A DNA stretch of 64,000 nt, taken from Imbricaverruca yamaguchii (taxonomy: Eukaryota; Arthropoda; Thecostraca; Neoverrucidae). The position numbers and the translations under genes were made by a program. Each line of letters opens with the position of its first letter. The stretch's first letter is position 1. The DNA lies in assembly GCA_034440575.1 (NCBI GenBank), contig JAOTOL010001511.1, positions 1,352,001-1,416,000 on the forward strand, written 5' to 3'. This document shows positions 23,601-35,118 of this stretch, in pieces. Under the pieces are notes generated by a model. That model was not told the DNA's origin, did not search any database, and saw nothing but the letters and a program-made list of their open reading frames with translations.

Positions 23601-23619
23601 CTTGAGTTGATGTGTAAAG

Positions 23620-23810
23620 CTGTTTGTAAATGTATTGTGTGTTACTTAACATACACATGGCTTCAGCTATGTGTAAAGCTATTGTATGTTAAGCTGTGTG
23701 TAAAGCTATTGTGTGTTAAGCTGTGTGTAAAGCTATTGTGTGTTAAGCTGTGTGTAAAGCTGTTGTGTGTTTAGCTGTGTGTTAAGCTGTGTGTAAAGCT
23801 GTTGTCATGA
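23620..23810. repeat. GTGTAAAGCTGTTGTGTGTT repeat next to exon 2
   Basis: Imperfect units of 25-28 bases of AGCTGTGTGTAAAGCTGTTG run up to within a few bases of the acceptor of GOT1 exon 2 (TCATGACAG at 23805-23813). The array is part of intron 1 and is pyrimidine-poor. Confidence 0.8.
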
Positions 23811-23813
23811 CAG

Positions 23814-23995
23814 CCTATAGGACGGACGAGGGCAAGCCGTGGGTGCTGCCGGTGGTGCGCAAGCTGGAGGCGCAGCTGTCGTCCGACGACACGCTCACAC
23901 ACGAGTACCTGCCCGTGCTGGGACTGGACGCGCTCGCCAGGGCGGCCGTCCACATGCTGCTGGGCACCGACTGCCCGGCCGTCATCGAGAACAGG
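23814..23995 (+). CDS. GOT1: Cytosolic aspartate aminotransferase, exon 2
   Basis: The exon encodes AYRTDEGKPWVLPVVRKLEA and then HEYLPVLGLDALARAAVHML to CPAVIENR. This aligns without gaps to the A-Y-R-T-D...PWVLPVV...EYLPILGL segment of family members. The acceptor is GTCATGACAG and the donor is GTAGGC. It starts in phase 1 and ends in phase 0. The residue run LGVG-AYR is completed across the splice. Confidence 0.94.
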
Positions 23996-24039
23996 GTAGG
24001 CGCCGTGCGTGTGTGTTTCGGGCGCCTTGTCGGCCGGCA

Positions 24040-24312
24040 CGCCGCAGTCGGTGTCACGTGGGCATCGGGGTGCAGAGCAGTGCCATGTCAGTCGGCATAC
24101 CGCAGTCCGTGTCACGTGGGCATCGGGGTGCGGAGCGGTGCCATGTCAGCTGGGGATACCGCAGTCCGTGTCACGTGGGCATCGGGGTGCAGAGCAGTGC
24201 CATGTCAGTCGGCATACCGCAGTCCGTGTCACATGGACATCGGGGTGCAGAGCAGTGCCATGTCAGTCGGCATACCGCAGTCGGTGTCACGTGGGCATCG
24301 GGGTGCAGAGCA
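24040..24312. repeat. 58-bp minisatellite in GOT1 intron 2
   Basis: Four to five units of about 58 bases contain GTCGGCATACCGCAGTCCGT plus GTCACGTGGGCATCGGGGTG. They start about 45 bases after the exon 2 donor and are highly similar to each other. No splice junction is included. Confidence 0.9.
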
Positions 24313-24829
24313 GCTGTATGTCTGCTGACTCCAAACCTGGGCCATTTTCAACTGGTCATGTTCCACGTGTTGAGGTGCGTCGCCCACCATCTGTAAAACT
24401 TTGATGATAGAAAGTCTGACAAAAGCCATTCATGCAAGGCTGTGCCAGAATGACGTCTCGTTTTGATGCGAAGACGTGTGCCGTGTGCACAGGTGTCATG
24501 GTGTGATTTTTATTTATATTAACGAGAACTGTGTAGTCCTCTTGGAATGGGAAATGGCATGTTAAGGAAAGCCAGCTGTGAACAGATGGTATTAACGTGC
24601 TTTGAGTTGCTGGCTACAAACCAGGTTCGTTTGTGCACTAACCCCTTTGCGAAGCAGAGGCACACAACATTCGATGCGCTGAAAACGTAATTATGTGACA
24701 CCAACTCGACTCACTAGGTTACCTGACCGATTGAATTAACTGAGGTGGCTGGCCTGCCGATCGTGCTGCAACAACTGGAAAGTGATGATTTTCCACCAGC
24801 CAAGCAGATCTGTTCTGTTGTATCTGTTT
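24313..24829. other. GOT1 intron 2 spacer
   Basis: Unique-looking intronic sequence between two minisatellites. Nothing recognisable is present. Confidence 0.5.
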
Positions 24830-26440
24830 CGGCGGTGTGGCCGGTGTCTGTTGTGCTGGTGTGGCCTGTGTCTGTTGTGCTGGTGTGGCTGGTGTCTGTT
24901 GTGCTGGTGTGGTTTGTGTTTGTTGTGCTGGTGTGGTCTGTGTCTGTTGTGCTGGTGTGGCCGGTGCCTGTTGTGCTGGTGTGGCTGTGTTGTGTGCTGG
25001 TGTGGCCTGTGTTTGTTGTGCTGGTGTGGCCGGTTGTTGTGCTGGTGTGGCTGTGTCTGTTGTGTGGTGTGGCTGATGTCTGTTGTGCTGGTGTGGCTGA
25101 TGTCTGTTGTGTTGGTGTGGCTGGTGTCTCTGTGCTGGTGTGGCTGTGTTTGTTGTGGTGTGGTGTCTGTTGTGCTGGTGTGGCTGGTGTCTGTTGTGCT
25201 GGTGTGGTGTGTCTGTTGTGCTGGTGTGGCTGTGCCTGTTGTGCTGGTGTGGCTTGTCTGTTGTGCTGGTGTGGTCTGTGTTTGTTGTGCTGGTGTGGCT
25301 GTGCTGTTGTGCTGGTGTGGCTGTGTCTGTTGTGTGGTGGTGTCTGTTGTGCTGGTGTGGTTGTGTCTGTTGTGCTGGTGTGGCCGGTGCCTGTTGTGCT
25401 GGTGTGGCTGGTGTCTGTTGTGCTGGTGTGGTGTCGTGTCTGTTGTGCTGGTGTGGTCTGTGTCTGTTGTGCTGGTGTGGTCTGTGTCTGTTGTGCTGGT
25501 GTGGTCTGTGTCTGTTGTGCTGGTGTGGCCGGTGCCTGTTGTGCTGGTGTGGCTGATGTCTGCTGTGCTGGTGTGGTCTGTGTCTGTTGTGCTGGTGTGG
25601 TTAGTGTCTGTTGTGCTGGTGTGGTCTGTGTCTGTTGTGCTGGTGTGGCCGGTGTCTGTTGTGCTGGTGTGGCTGTGTCTGTTGTGCTGGTGTGGTCTGT
25701 GTCTGTTGTGCTGGTGTGGTCTGTGTCTGTTGTGCTGGTGTGGTCTGTGTCTGTTGTGCTGGTGTGGCTGGTGTCTGTTGTGCTGGTGTGGCCTGTGTCT
25801 GTTGTGCTGTGTGGCTGGTGCCTGTGTGCTGTGTGGCTGATGTCTGTTGTGCGGTGCTGTGTCTGTTGTGCTGGTGTGGTCTGTGTGTTGTGTGGGGGTT
25901 GTCTGTTGTGCTGGTGTGGCTGATGTCTGTTGTGCTGGTGTGGTCGTGTCTGTTGTGCTGGTGTGGCCGGTGCCTGTTGTGCTGGTGTGGCTGATGTCTG
26001 CTGTGCTGGTGTGGCTGATGTCTGTTGTGCTGGTGTGGTTGTGTCTGTTGTGCTGGTGTGGTTAGTGTCTGTTGTGCTGGTGTGGCTGATGTCTGCTGTG
26101 CTGGTGTGGTCTGTGTCTGCTGTGCTGGTGTGGCTGTGTCTGTTGTGCTGGTGTGGCTGTGTCTGTGGCTGGTGTGGCTGTGTCTGTTGTGCTGATGTGG
26201 CGGTGCCTGTTGTGCTGGTGTGGCTGATGTCTGCTGTGCTGGTGTGGTCTGTGTCTGTTGTGCTGGTGTGACCGGTGCCTGTTGTGCTGGTGTGGCTGAT
26301 GTCTGCTGTGCTGGTGTGGTCTGTGTCTGTTGTGCTGGTGTGGCCGGTGCTGTCTGTTGTGCTGGTGTGGTCTGTGTCTGCTGTGCTGGTGTGGCCAGTG
26401 CCTGTTGTGCTGGTGTGGCTGGATGTCTGCTGTGCTGGTG
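24830..26440. repeat. 1.6 kb 24-bp minisatellite in GOT1 intron 2
   Basis: More than sixty tandem units follow GTGTCTGTTGTGCTGGTGTG plus GCCG/GCTG variants. Indels break the period in places. The 24-base period keeps frames open on both strands and creates long spurious proteins (VSVVLVWP-type and HTSTTDTG-type repeats), which I do not accept as genes. The strand bias is strong, with the plus strand nearly free of A. Confidence 0.97.
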
Positions 26441-26486
26441 ACGCCGACTTTGCATCGGTGTTGACTCGGCGTGGCGCCCGTTGCAG

Positions 26487-26595
26487 GCGATTGGCGTGCA
26501 GTCTCTCTCGGGCACGGGGGCGCTCTTCATCGGCGCTCTGTTCCTGCACAGGCTGCTCGGCTACGACACCTACTACTACTCGCAGCCCACTTGGG
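26487..26595 (+). CDS. GOT1: Cytosolic aspartate aminotransferase, exon 3
   Basis: The exon encodes AIGVQSLSGTGALFIGALFL then HRLLGYDTYYYSQPTWG. It includes the conserved G-V-Q-S-L-S-G-T-G-A-L segment, which contacts the PLP phosphate, and the P-T-W whose Trp stacks on the cofactor. The acceptor is CGTTGCAG and the donor is GTGCGT. It begins in phase 0 and ends in phase 1. Confidence 0.94.
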
Positions 26596-28052
<1,457 letters not shown>

Positions 28053-28218
28053 ACGAGAGGATCGGCAACCTCACCGTGGTGATGTCCGACCCGGAGCTGG
28101 CGGCGGCCGTTCAGACCCAGCTGACGCTGCTGGTGCGCGCCTCCTACAGCAACCCGCCGGCACACGGCGCGCGCATTGTCGCCGCCACGCTCACTAACAA
28201 GGACCTGTTCGCAGAATG
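28053..28218 (+). CDS. GOT1: Cytosolic aspartate aminotransferase, exon 5
   Basis: The exon encodes NERIGNLTVVMSDPELAAAV then QTQLTLLVRASYSNPPAHGA and ARIVAATLTNKDLFAEW. The NER-x-GNLTVV segment contributes the Arg that binds the PLP phosphate. SNPP-x-x-GA-R-I-V is strongly conserved in cytosolic AspATs. The acceptor is CGTGTTGCAG. The donor GTCAGT splits the Trp codon. Confidence 0.94.
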
Positions 28219-28528
28219 GTCAGTGTGTCTCCTGTACTCGTTAATTACCTGGCGCCAAATGATCGTGTAGTCGGCGCGCAATTAAGCCCAAATAATCGAT
28301 AAATTAATCGGTAATTAACGTCATTGAATAGCTAGACACCATCGATGTGAAAATTACGATTCTTTGTTTTTGCTGATTGCTATGTCGCTGATTAGTGTGC
28401 ATGTGAGCATGCTATCCTCAGTGGCGGCGTATTACCGATACAAGTCCCAAGTGTTGGCAACGGCAGCCCTGGGGCAGTTTGCCGGTGTGGATTGTGGGGC
28501 TTATATAGTATGGCAAGAATAGTAGGAG

Positions 28529-28700
28529 GGTCCGAGGTGGTCAAGTGGTTAATGCGTTGAGCTCAGGCCACCAAAGGGCCCGGGTTCAACACTCACACCA
28601 CTGTGGACATTTCCCAATCCCGTGGCCCACCGGCGAAACAGTGTGGGCGGCGCCATTGGCCGTGATCGTGCATAAAGTGCGTAGAGAATCACCCAATAAA
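28529..28700 (+). mobile_element. tRNA-related SINE, second family
   Basis: The head contains an A box TGGTCAAGTGGTTAA and, 35-40 bases later, a degenerate B box GGGTTCAACACTC. The body ends near the A-rich tail CAATAAACAAACAAATA. This differs from the 295-458/57203-57363 family. It is intronic in GOT1 intron 5. Confidence 0.6.
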
Positions 28701-28709
28701 CAAACAAAT

Positions 28710-28780
28710 ACCGGGTAGACTCGGCAATACCGCCGGTTGTGTGGTTCGAACCCACGATCTTACAAACATGAGTATTAAAG
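28710..28780 (-). mobile_element. tRNA-like B-box fragment
   Basis: On the minus strand GTGGGTTCGAACCACACAAC resembles a tRNA T-arm with B box GGTTCGAACC. No complete cloverleaf or A box can be drawn, so a SINE remnant is likelier than a tRNA gene. Confidence 0.4.
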
Positions 28781-30221
28781 CCCGAAGTTTCTGTTAATAT
28801 TACGTTAAAAACGTTAAAAACAGGGTTACTAAAAGCAAGCTTGAGCTAGTTTTAGACAATTTGTTGACTAGAACTAGTTTAATCCATTCAAAGCTGCCCG
28901 GTACTGAATAGAAGCAAATATTGATATTCCTCGAGTAAAATATATCCAGCAATTTACATTTAAGATTGCATGCATTGCACCACCTACAAAGTATCAAGCA
29001 CATGGTAGATGTGTGAATAGAAAACCATATCCCTCTCTTCATTTAAAAAAAGTGCCAGAACAAACAGCACAGCGAAATCCAGTGTGTATTTAATTGCCAC
29101 CTGGAAACACATGAATAACAATTTGGCCAGAATCCAGCAGACTGTAAACAATGCAGCATGCAAGTATGATAATTTGATCAAGATCTTGCTACAGTTCTTA
29201 CCTGAACTATTTTTTATTCAAACTGTATTACTTTCTGTTTTTGTTCATTCGAGCTGGTGTTGGTCCCAATCTGAGTTTTTGGTGTTTGTTACGTACATGT
29301 GTTTTTATATATCACTGACCAAGTCAGTGTGGTGAATTTTTGTATGGCATTGATGAGCCAAGCGCGCCTCGTTGCCTTTGTTGCAATGGTTTGCAGACTG
29401 GAAATGACTATCTGACACTTTATACACACAGCCCACACATTATGATGATATGATCGCGTGACGGCCAGCTGAATCTAAACGGCTACGTAATGGGGGAGTT
29501 TAACCATGCACTCTTCCTCTGAGCAAATATATCTGAGTACTTTATGGATAATTTTAGGGGTGAAAACTGGTATAAATCCAACTGAAATGAACATGTTCGT
29601 TTCTCAGTAAAATGTTACATCTTGACACATTGCGTCAAAATAACCGTCACTAGGGTTTACAATTGTGACTGTCGTACCAGGCTGGGGTCGAGTTGCTCAG
29701 ATGTACTGATGCACTGTACTGTCGGCTATAAGCGGGAGTGGACTCACTCGGGCTCCACTCTCGCTAGTAGTCGACCCCTGGAACATCCAGCGCCTGTCGG
29801 GAATCGGGCCTGGGCTCATTGGAGAAATGTCCCTCAATATATAATCTTCCCCCTTTTGGGCATGATTGATCGGTCACCTTTGAATGGCCGATATAAAAAG
29901 AGGCACTCGCTCCGACTTGTATGCGCCCTTATGTGATTAAGGCAGTTGTGAAGTTGTGTTTTGTGTATGCTGCATACAGCTGAGTGAGGAAACACTGCAA
30001 TGTCATTGGGCCAAGAATAGCAACATGAATTATAACAACGCGATACTGGGGCTCTACGTGGTCTCATTTTTAGGCAAAAAGAGGAACATTCTCCACCCAC
30101 CATTCTCTCCTTGCCTGAACCATAAGGACTGACGGTATCGCAAGCCCAATAACAATGACACGAAATGGCCTGGCCTGGCCGTACCGCGACGACGCCGGTG
30201 ACGCGACCGGCGGCCCCGCAG
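28781..30221. other. Remainder of GOT1 intron 5
   Basis: AT-rich from 28800 to 29640 and then mixed. No conserved frame, array or element is recognised. Confidence 0.5.
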
Positions 30222-30363
30222 GCAGGACCACATCAGGACCATGTCGGGCCGCATCATCCAGATGCGGGAGGCGCTGCGGGACCGGCTGGTGAAGCTGGGC
30301 ACTCCGGGCACCTGGGACCACATCACGCGCCAGATCGGATGTTCTCCTTCACCGGCCTCACGC
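30222..30363 (+). CDS. GOT1: Cytosolic aspartate aminotransferase, exon 6 (one-base deletion)
   Basis: The exon completes the Trp codon and encodes QDHIRTMSGRIIQMREALRD then KLGTPGTWDHITRQIG. After that, the conserved continuation MFSFTGLT lies in the next reading frame. The sequence ATCGGATGTTC is one base short of the expected Gly-Met-Phe coding at about 30338-30339. Acceptor (CCCCGCAG) and donor (GTGAGT) are good and phases outside the lesion fit both neighbours. Either the assembly has a one-base error or this allele is frameshifted near its C-terminal domain. Confidence 0.88.
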
Positions 30364-31137
30364 GTGAGTTCGTGCGGCAGCGCCGGCCGAGACCGGCTGT
30401 GTCGGATGGCTGCGGCGGGCCCGGCCGAGTCGCGTTGGTGGGGCTCCTCGTGGGACCTATGCTCGTCGCGGGTATACGGTAGCATCTCGATGCGCCAGTT
30501 TTGTGGCTCTGTTGTTGCCCTGCAATGTCGGCATTCGTACGCATGAAGTAATCCGAATTTGTGTTCGGGTGGGTGTAGAGTCGGCCAATATCAAGTGCAG
30601 TCGTTGGCCTTGAACCCACCACTCATTCAGTGAATTCCGTGGGAAGGGTACGATGGTAGATGAAAATTTCGGCTTCTCGCCAATGTTTGGCCCACTGCCC
30701 CTGTTGTCGCCTCTCCAGCCTTTTTGAGCCACTAATTTCCGAATGCCAAGCGGGGAGCTGAATACGAACGCTTCGATCGAATCGAGCCGCGTCTTGTCGA
30801 TACGGGGAAAGTTGAAGGCAAGACGATCTGAGTTAAGTAATGGGTGATATATATAGCGTATAGGTTATATCGTGGTTATATTGTATATTATGGGCGCTAT
30901 ATGATCAACATGGTTGATGCGCCCGAAAGCCGAAAATAACTAATTATATCGTATATTACATTAGTACTTGTACACTTGTATTCTGCAATGTCCTGTTACG
31001 GTCCCACACAGTAAATGGTCGTCATGTCATCATTGAGGTGTGCTGCATGAGCGGTGTCCCACACCGCTAGCTCGATGGAGTTGCGCTGCAGTGTCGGGGG
31101 TCGATCCGGAGGTCAACCGTCACGCTCTGACCGACAG
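30364..31137. other. GOT1 intron 6
   Basis: Intronic sequence with a TATA/ATAT-rich stretch at 30840-30960. No element is recognised. The acceptor reads GACCGACAG at 31129-31137. Confidence 0.55.
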
Positions 31138-31280
31138 CCGAGCAGTGCGACCACCTGGTGCACGAGCACCACGTCTACCTGCTGCGCAGCGGCCGAGTGA
31201 ACATGGCGGGCCTCAGCTCGGGCAACCTCGACTACGTGGCCGCCGCCATCCACGACGCCATCACCAAGTTCCCCGCCTAG
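31138..31280 (+). CDS. GOT1: Cytosolic aspartate aminotransferase, exon 7 with stop
   Basis: The exon encodes PEQCDHLVHEHHVYLLRSGR then VNMAGLSSGNLDYVAAAIHD and AITKFPA before TAG at 31278-31280. SGR-x-N is the conserved segment whose Arg binds the substrate alpha-carboxylate. The seven exons sum to about 406 residues after allowing for the missing base, close to the 400-415 of cytosolic AspATs. Confidence 0.94.
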
Positions 31281-31560
31281 AGGACGTCGGCCGCCGGTGC
31301 GGCGCGAGCCGGAGCTCTCGTGACGGACGGGACGGAGGGGCGCTCAGGGCGGGTGGCGGTGCCAGCTCGCCGGTGGGCTGTAGGGTGCGCTGGATAGGCT
31401 GTTCGGATGCCGTTGATTCTTTCAGTCGGCCGATGTTATTTCTGTTAGAAACTGGAGCGAACCGTGTGATACCCGGGGGCGGTGACATGCGATCAGACGA
31501 AATGGCCCAAAATCGAGGAGTAAGGACAAGCAATAATCATGCAAGGATTAAATGTGGGTG
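31281..31560 (+). other. Probable 3'UTR of GOT1
   Basis: The region is CpG-rich at first, then AT-rich. It is partly duplicated downstream (32335-32845), which marks it as part of the duplicated unit. No clear AATAAA is visible before 31560. An AATAAA occurs at about 31690. Confidence 0.45.
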
Positions 31561-32334
31561 ATCTGGGTATTAATTATATTTTGATTCCTCCTTCAATTCG
31601 TGTGCGTGGTTGCACAGAGCGACCACGAAGACGAAAGTTACCAATTTGTAATTCTTGGAGCATGAATTTCCGGTGCTTGAAGTTTCACAATAAAGTCGAA
31701 CATTCATCTCCCCATCAGCGTAACTGTGTTAAATCAATCAGCAAGGCATGACTCAATTTTCCTCACAATGTAACATCACCAGCTCTTAAATATATGCAAT
31801 TGTCGATCCGAACTTCCAACTAGATCATGTTTCAAGCCACCGAGCAGAAATGGCGTCAGCCGGTTACCACAGGCTTTAACTCGAAATGTTGGTCAGTCTA
31901 GTCGTGTGGTGTGGCACGTGCACTCACGTGTCTTCGCGTCGTCACATAAGCGGTGGTGTCCAGTGATCGGTTGGCGATGTAGTCGCCGCGTACTACTATG
32001 TGCCGTCTTGACCCGCGTCGCGAACTCAGCCCGAACGTAGTCTTTCGGTGGATTAAATGGCAACACGTTCTTCCAGGCCCCGCATTGTGTGGTGACGTGA
32101 CTTGTGCTTTGTCGTAGTTCCCGTGTCCGTGCGAGAGGCCGTATCTCACAGTTCGGGTGTTTGTACTGAATACATCGCCGGAGAAGACGCATCGCTATCC
32201 AGTAAACACACAAAATGTTGTGTGGTGGAAGCTCGTTTGAGATACCGAGATCGCGTGCCGCGCTCTGTTCCGGCTAGCTAGAGTTGACTGTTAAGTGGCA
32301 TTGCTGTGAGGCAGTTGTATAGAGTATTCGACGC
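31561..32334. other. Spacer between GOT1 and its partial copy
   Basis: No gene recognised. Mixed composition, and no tandem array. Confidence 0.5.
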
Positions 32335-32845
32335 ACATTCACGATGCCATCACGAGGTTCCCAGCCACCTCGGCCGCCGGTGTGCCGAGCGCCAGAGCTC
32401 GTGACGGAACGGAGACGCCCTGGTAGTGGTGGATGTGCGTTCTAGGGCGCGTCGACCGTGTCGGTCATTTCGCGCCCATAACGCTACCTATGATAATATT
32501 GTTAAGCGAGGGTTTCAGCTCGCATCAAGAGTGCTTATGGTGGGGTATACTATGTCAAAATTTACTTGTTCCAGGCATTTAAATATGTCCCCGGATGCCA
32601 GCAAAGACCCAAGATATCTGCGGCGTGCAGGTTCCCGACGCCCCCACGTCTGGCGATGGTGCCTGCTCGCCGGTGTGCTGATGGGGCCGGTGGATAGACC
32701 CTCGATGCGCTACTGATCCGTTCAGCTGGTCGGTGCCATTTCTGTTAGACTGGATTAAACCGTTGATGCCCAGTGACATGAAAACTGACGAACAGGCCGC
32801 GAATCGAGGTCAACTAACTAGCAACAGTCATACAATGATCAAATA
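32335..32845 (+). pseudogene. Decayed partial duplicate of GOT1 last exon and 3'UTR
   Basis: Bases 32335-32365 (CATTCACGATGCCATCACGA and following) match the end of the GOT1 coding region at 31249-31280 (IHDAITKFP), but the stop codon region is altered. The next block parallels GACGTCGGCCGCCGGTG...GAGCTC...GTGACGGA of the 3'UTR. After an inserted 200-base stretch, 32620-32845 matches 31340-31560 (CTCGCCGGTG...TTTCTGTTAGA...GTGACATG...AATCGAGG). The earlier exons are absent. Confidence 0.7.
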
Positions 32846-33505
32846 TCAGTCGTTAGATTCGTTTTATGCTGGCCTTTCCTTTGATTTGCATTGAAACAAG
32901 TTGTATATAAGTCGCAGCTTTGCTCCATCGGTTGTAATCACCAGTTGTATTATGGTCGGATGCACTGTCGACATAGAAGCCCTTAATGTGACTGGGCTGG
33001 GGTTGTCGCAAGCCTGTCCAATCAAATCGAACCACAGTAGCTCCGTGCAGGCACGAAGAAGCATAACCGAACTGCGAGTGTGAGTTTGCGGTGTGTGCAG
33101 ACTGCTCACATACAGCACTCAACACGCATGTGCAAGGAAAACGTAAGTGCGTGCGTCAGGGGAACAATACAAAATAGTGCGATCCGCGAGGAGGCCGGGC
33201 TCCAAACAAGCAAGCGAGCAGACACCAGATACTGTTTGAGATCTTGCGCGACACAAATTGTACGCAGCTACAGCACGATTACCACGCGGAGATCGGCACT
33301 GTTGTGGAACACACCCGTGCCTCGGATGACTCCGGATGGCCTCGCAGAACTCTGCGTCCACTCGCAACTACTCCGTTTGGCCGTCTTCGTTTTGTTGCAC
33401 GAGAACAACACCAGAACAGTGCCTGTATAGGTGTGGCAGCCAAAGCCTGGCATCTGCATCACTGTGATAGCACCAGTCTAGCAGCCATCCAGGGTGGCAT
33501 CACCA
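32846..33505. other. No gene recognised
   Basis: Unique-looking sequence with moderate CpG. Open frames on both strands lack similarity to known families. Confidence 0.45.
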
Positions 33506-33803
33506 GGTGAGATCCGATTGCCGCGACCTCCGACGAAGGCAACCGCACAGGCGATGGTCCATGTCCTCTGGCAGAGGGGGCCGCACAGACGATTGGTGTT
33601 CCGCGACGAAGGTGATTATTGACTACTCTTCCACGCAGGCGACCACACAAGCGACGATCACCAGCTCTTCGGTACCACCACGCAGGAAGCGGTCCCATCC
33701 TCACTCCCTGACGAAGGCGGCCACTCTGGGCACCATCGCCAGTTCACAGCTAAGGCAGGCGCGCAGGCCACTCACCAGGCGCCACTTCGGTCCCGTGAGG
33801 CTG
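33506..33803. repeat. Repeats resembling the end of the TMEM216 coding region
   Basis: Several degenerate blocks such as GACGAAGGCAACCGCACAGG, GCAGGCGACCACACAAGC and TGACGAAGGCGGCCACTC resemble CTCACGAAGGCGACCATACA. The latter is the true 3' end of the adjacent TMEM216-like coding sequence at 33804-33840. Confidence 0.5.
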
Positions 33804-34202
33804 CTATTCCCTCACGAAGGCGACCATACACGTGACCGCGCACACCGTCTCGGCGGCCATGAAGGCGAGCTGCAGGCCGGCCAGCACCACCTCCAGCCGC
33901 AGCACGTACGTCTGCCACAGCAGGAAGTAGCAGACGGCCAGCGCGGCGGGCGCCGCCAGCAGCACCGCCACGGCCAGCGGCAGCGTGCGCTGCGTCAGGT
34001 TGCCGCGCCGCGACAGCAGCAGGCGCGCCGCCTCGGCCGCGGCCAGCAGCGCCGCCAGCGCCACTTCCGAGGCCAGGTTTACCGCCGGGTACGGCAGAAC
34101 GGCGCGCTTCCAGAGCAGAAGCAGCAGCGTCACTGTGATGTAGCAGGCCGTGAACCAGCCATGCAGATAGGCCAGCAGCTCGTACGCCAGCGACGAAGCC
34201 AT
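33804..34202 (-). CDS. TMEM216: TMEM216-like ciliary transition-zone protein
   Basis: A complete single-exon frame of 132 residues starts MASSLAYELLAYLHGWF and ends MVAFVRE. It aligns along its length with TMEM216. Shared features are an N-terminal helix with the L-x-G-W-x-x-x-Y core, the cytoplasmic-side LPYPAVNLASEV segment and the E-A-x-R-L-L turn. The G-N-L-T-Q-R-x-x-P-L motif and the very conserved L-Q-T-Y-V-L-R-L-E-V stretch are also present. Four transmembrane helices are predicted from hydrophobicity. In animals TMEM216 belongs to the MKS/B9 module of the ciliary transition zone. The related TMEM80 is an alternative, but the QTYVLRLEV block and the length favour TMEM216. Coding DNA is extremely GC- and CpG-rich, ending abruptly at a CpG-poor 5' flank. 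Confidence 0.87.
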   Translation of the reverse strand: MASSLAYELLAYLHGWFTACYITVTLLLLLWKRAVLPYPAVNLASEVALAALLAAAEAARLLLSRRGNLTQRTLPLAVAVLLAAPAALAVCYFLLWQTYVLRLEVVLAGLQLAFMAAETVCAVTCMVAFVRE

Positions 34203-34917
34203 GCCAACTGTGGGATCAGATGTGTGATATGAACAATGTCAGATTGGACCACATATCAAAAGAAGTGCATGGTAATACATGGAACACATATTTCATAGAT
34301 TCCAGTCTGTACTGTGCAGTCCTTGCAGTATGCTGAAATTATATAATCTTCAGAATCAAATCTCTGAAATATAGAACTATGCACTACCAATTTTTGTTTA
34401 TATAATTCAATGCAGTTGCCAAGGGATTTTCACATCATCAGGTATTCTGACAACTTGGACATCACCAGTTGAAACTCACCAGATGCAATACATGAATGTT
34501 TCACTGATGGGTACAGTTGGATGCAGTTTACACATCTATTCAGACATGGGGAAGGAAGTGCACAGCACATTGTGGTCCAGAATATCCAGTACATGCCATA
34601 GGGCCTATGCAAACTTTGGTCTTCCTCCATCCCCACCTGAGTATTCAACCAAGGCTCTTAATAGTGATGTTAAACTGTCTGAATTAACAATTCCATTAAC
34701 TATGCACTATTCTTTAAACAAAAGTATGGACAATAGCACTCGTATGCTAGTGAACAAAGGAAGGCAGCTCCAAATATGAATGCAGTTCCAATGATTCTCC
34801 CACCATAACATTTGTTATCAATTCCCTGGGACATGTTGTCATGATGAACCTACATTGCAAGGCTAGTTCACAGTATGAACTAACACATTACCTAGGCAAC
34901 AACTTACAATGAACTGT
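34203..34917. other. CpG-poor spacer between TMEM216 and CDC26
   Basis: About 0.7 kb contains one CpG. It is either the TMEM216 upstream region or 5'UTR intron, or the CDC26 3' flank. No additional frame is conserved. Confidence 0.5.
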
Positions 34918-35118
34918 TTATTTGGTGGTATTTGGCTTATGTGGAGCCAAACCCAGCCTCTCCTCTACCATCTGTTGCTTTGTTTTTGCTACAGGTGTTT
35001 CCTGCATGCTGTCTGAGTGCAGTTCACTTCTCATGAGCTCCCTCTCTCTTCTCATGTTTTCATACTCCTGAAGGTCTTCCAGTCTCAGCTCAATGCGGGT
35101 TGGCGGTCTTCGTATCAT
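34918..35118 (-). CDS. CDC26: CDC26-like anaphase-promoting complex subunit
   Basis: This short frame starts MIRRPPTRIELRLEDLQEYE, the hallmark N terminus of CDC26/APC12. The family pattern is M-x-R-R-x-P-T-R-x-E-L-x-L-x-D-x-x-E-Y/F-E, the segment that threads into the TPR groove of APC6/CDC16. The C terminus has KTKQQMVEERLGLAPHKP, matching the second conserved patch (K-x-x-x-Q-M-I-x-x-R-I-G). It is 66 residues with stop TAA at 34918-34920. I choose the ATG at 35118 over an upstream in-frame alternative at 35133 because conservation starts there. A splice junction just 5' of it cannot be excluded. The gene sits in a CpG-poor domain. Confidence 0.85.
   Translation of the reverse strand: MIRRPPTRIELRLEDLQEYENMRRERELMRSELHSDSMQETPVAKTKQQMVEERLGLAPHKPNTTK

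Noticed and set aside
28715..28775. A minus-strand tRNA gene
   Set aside because: Only a T-arm/B-box-like block is present. No A box or acceptor stem could be placed.
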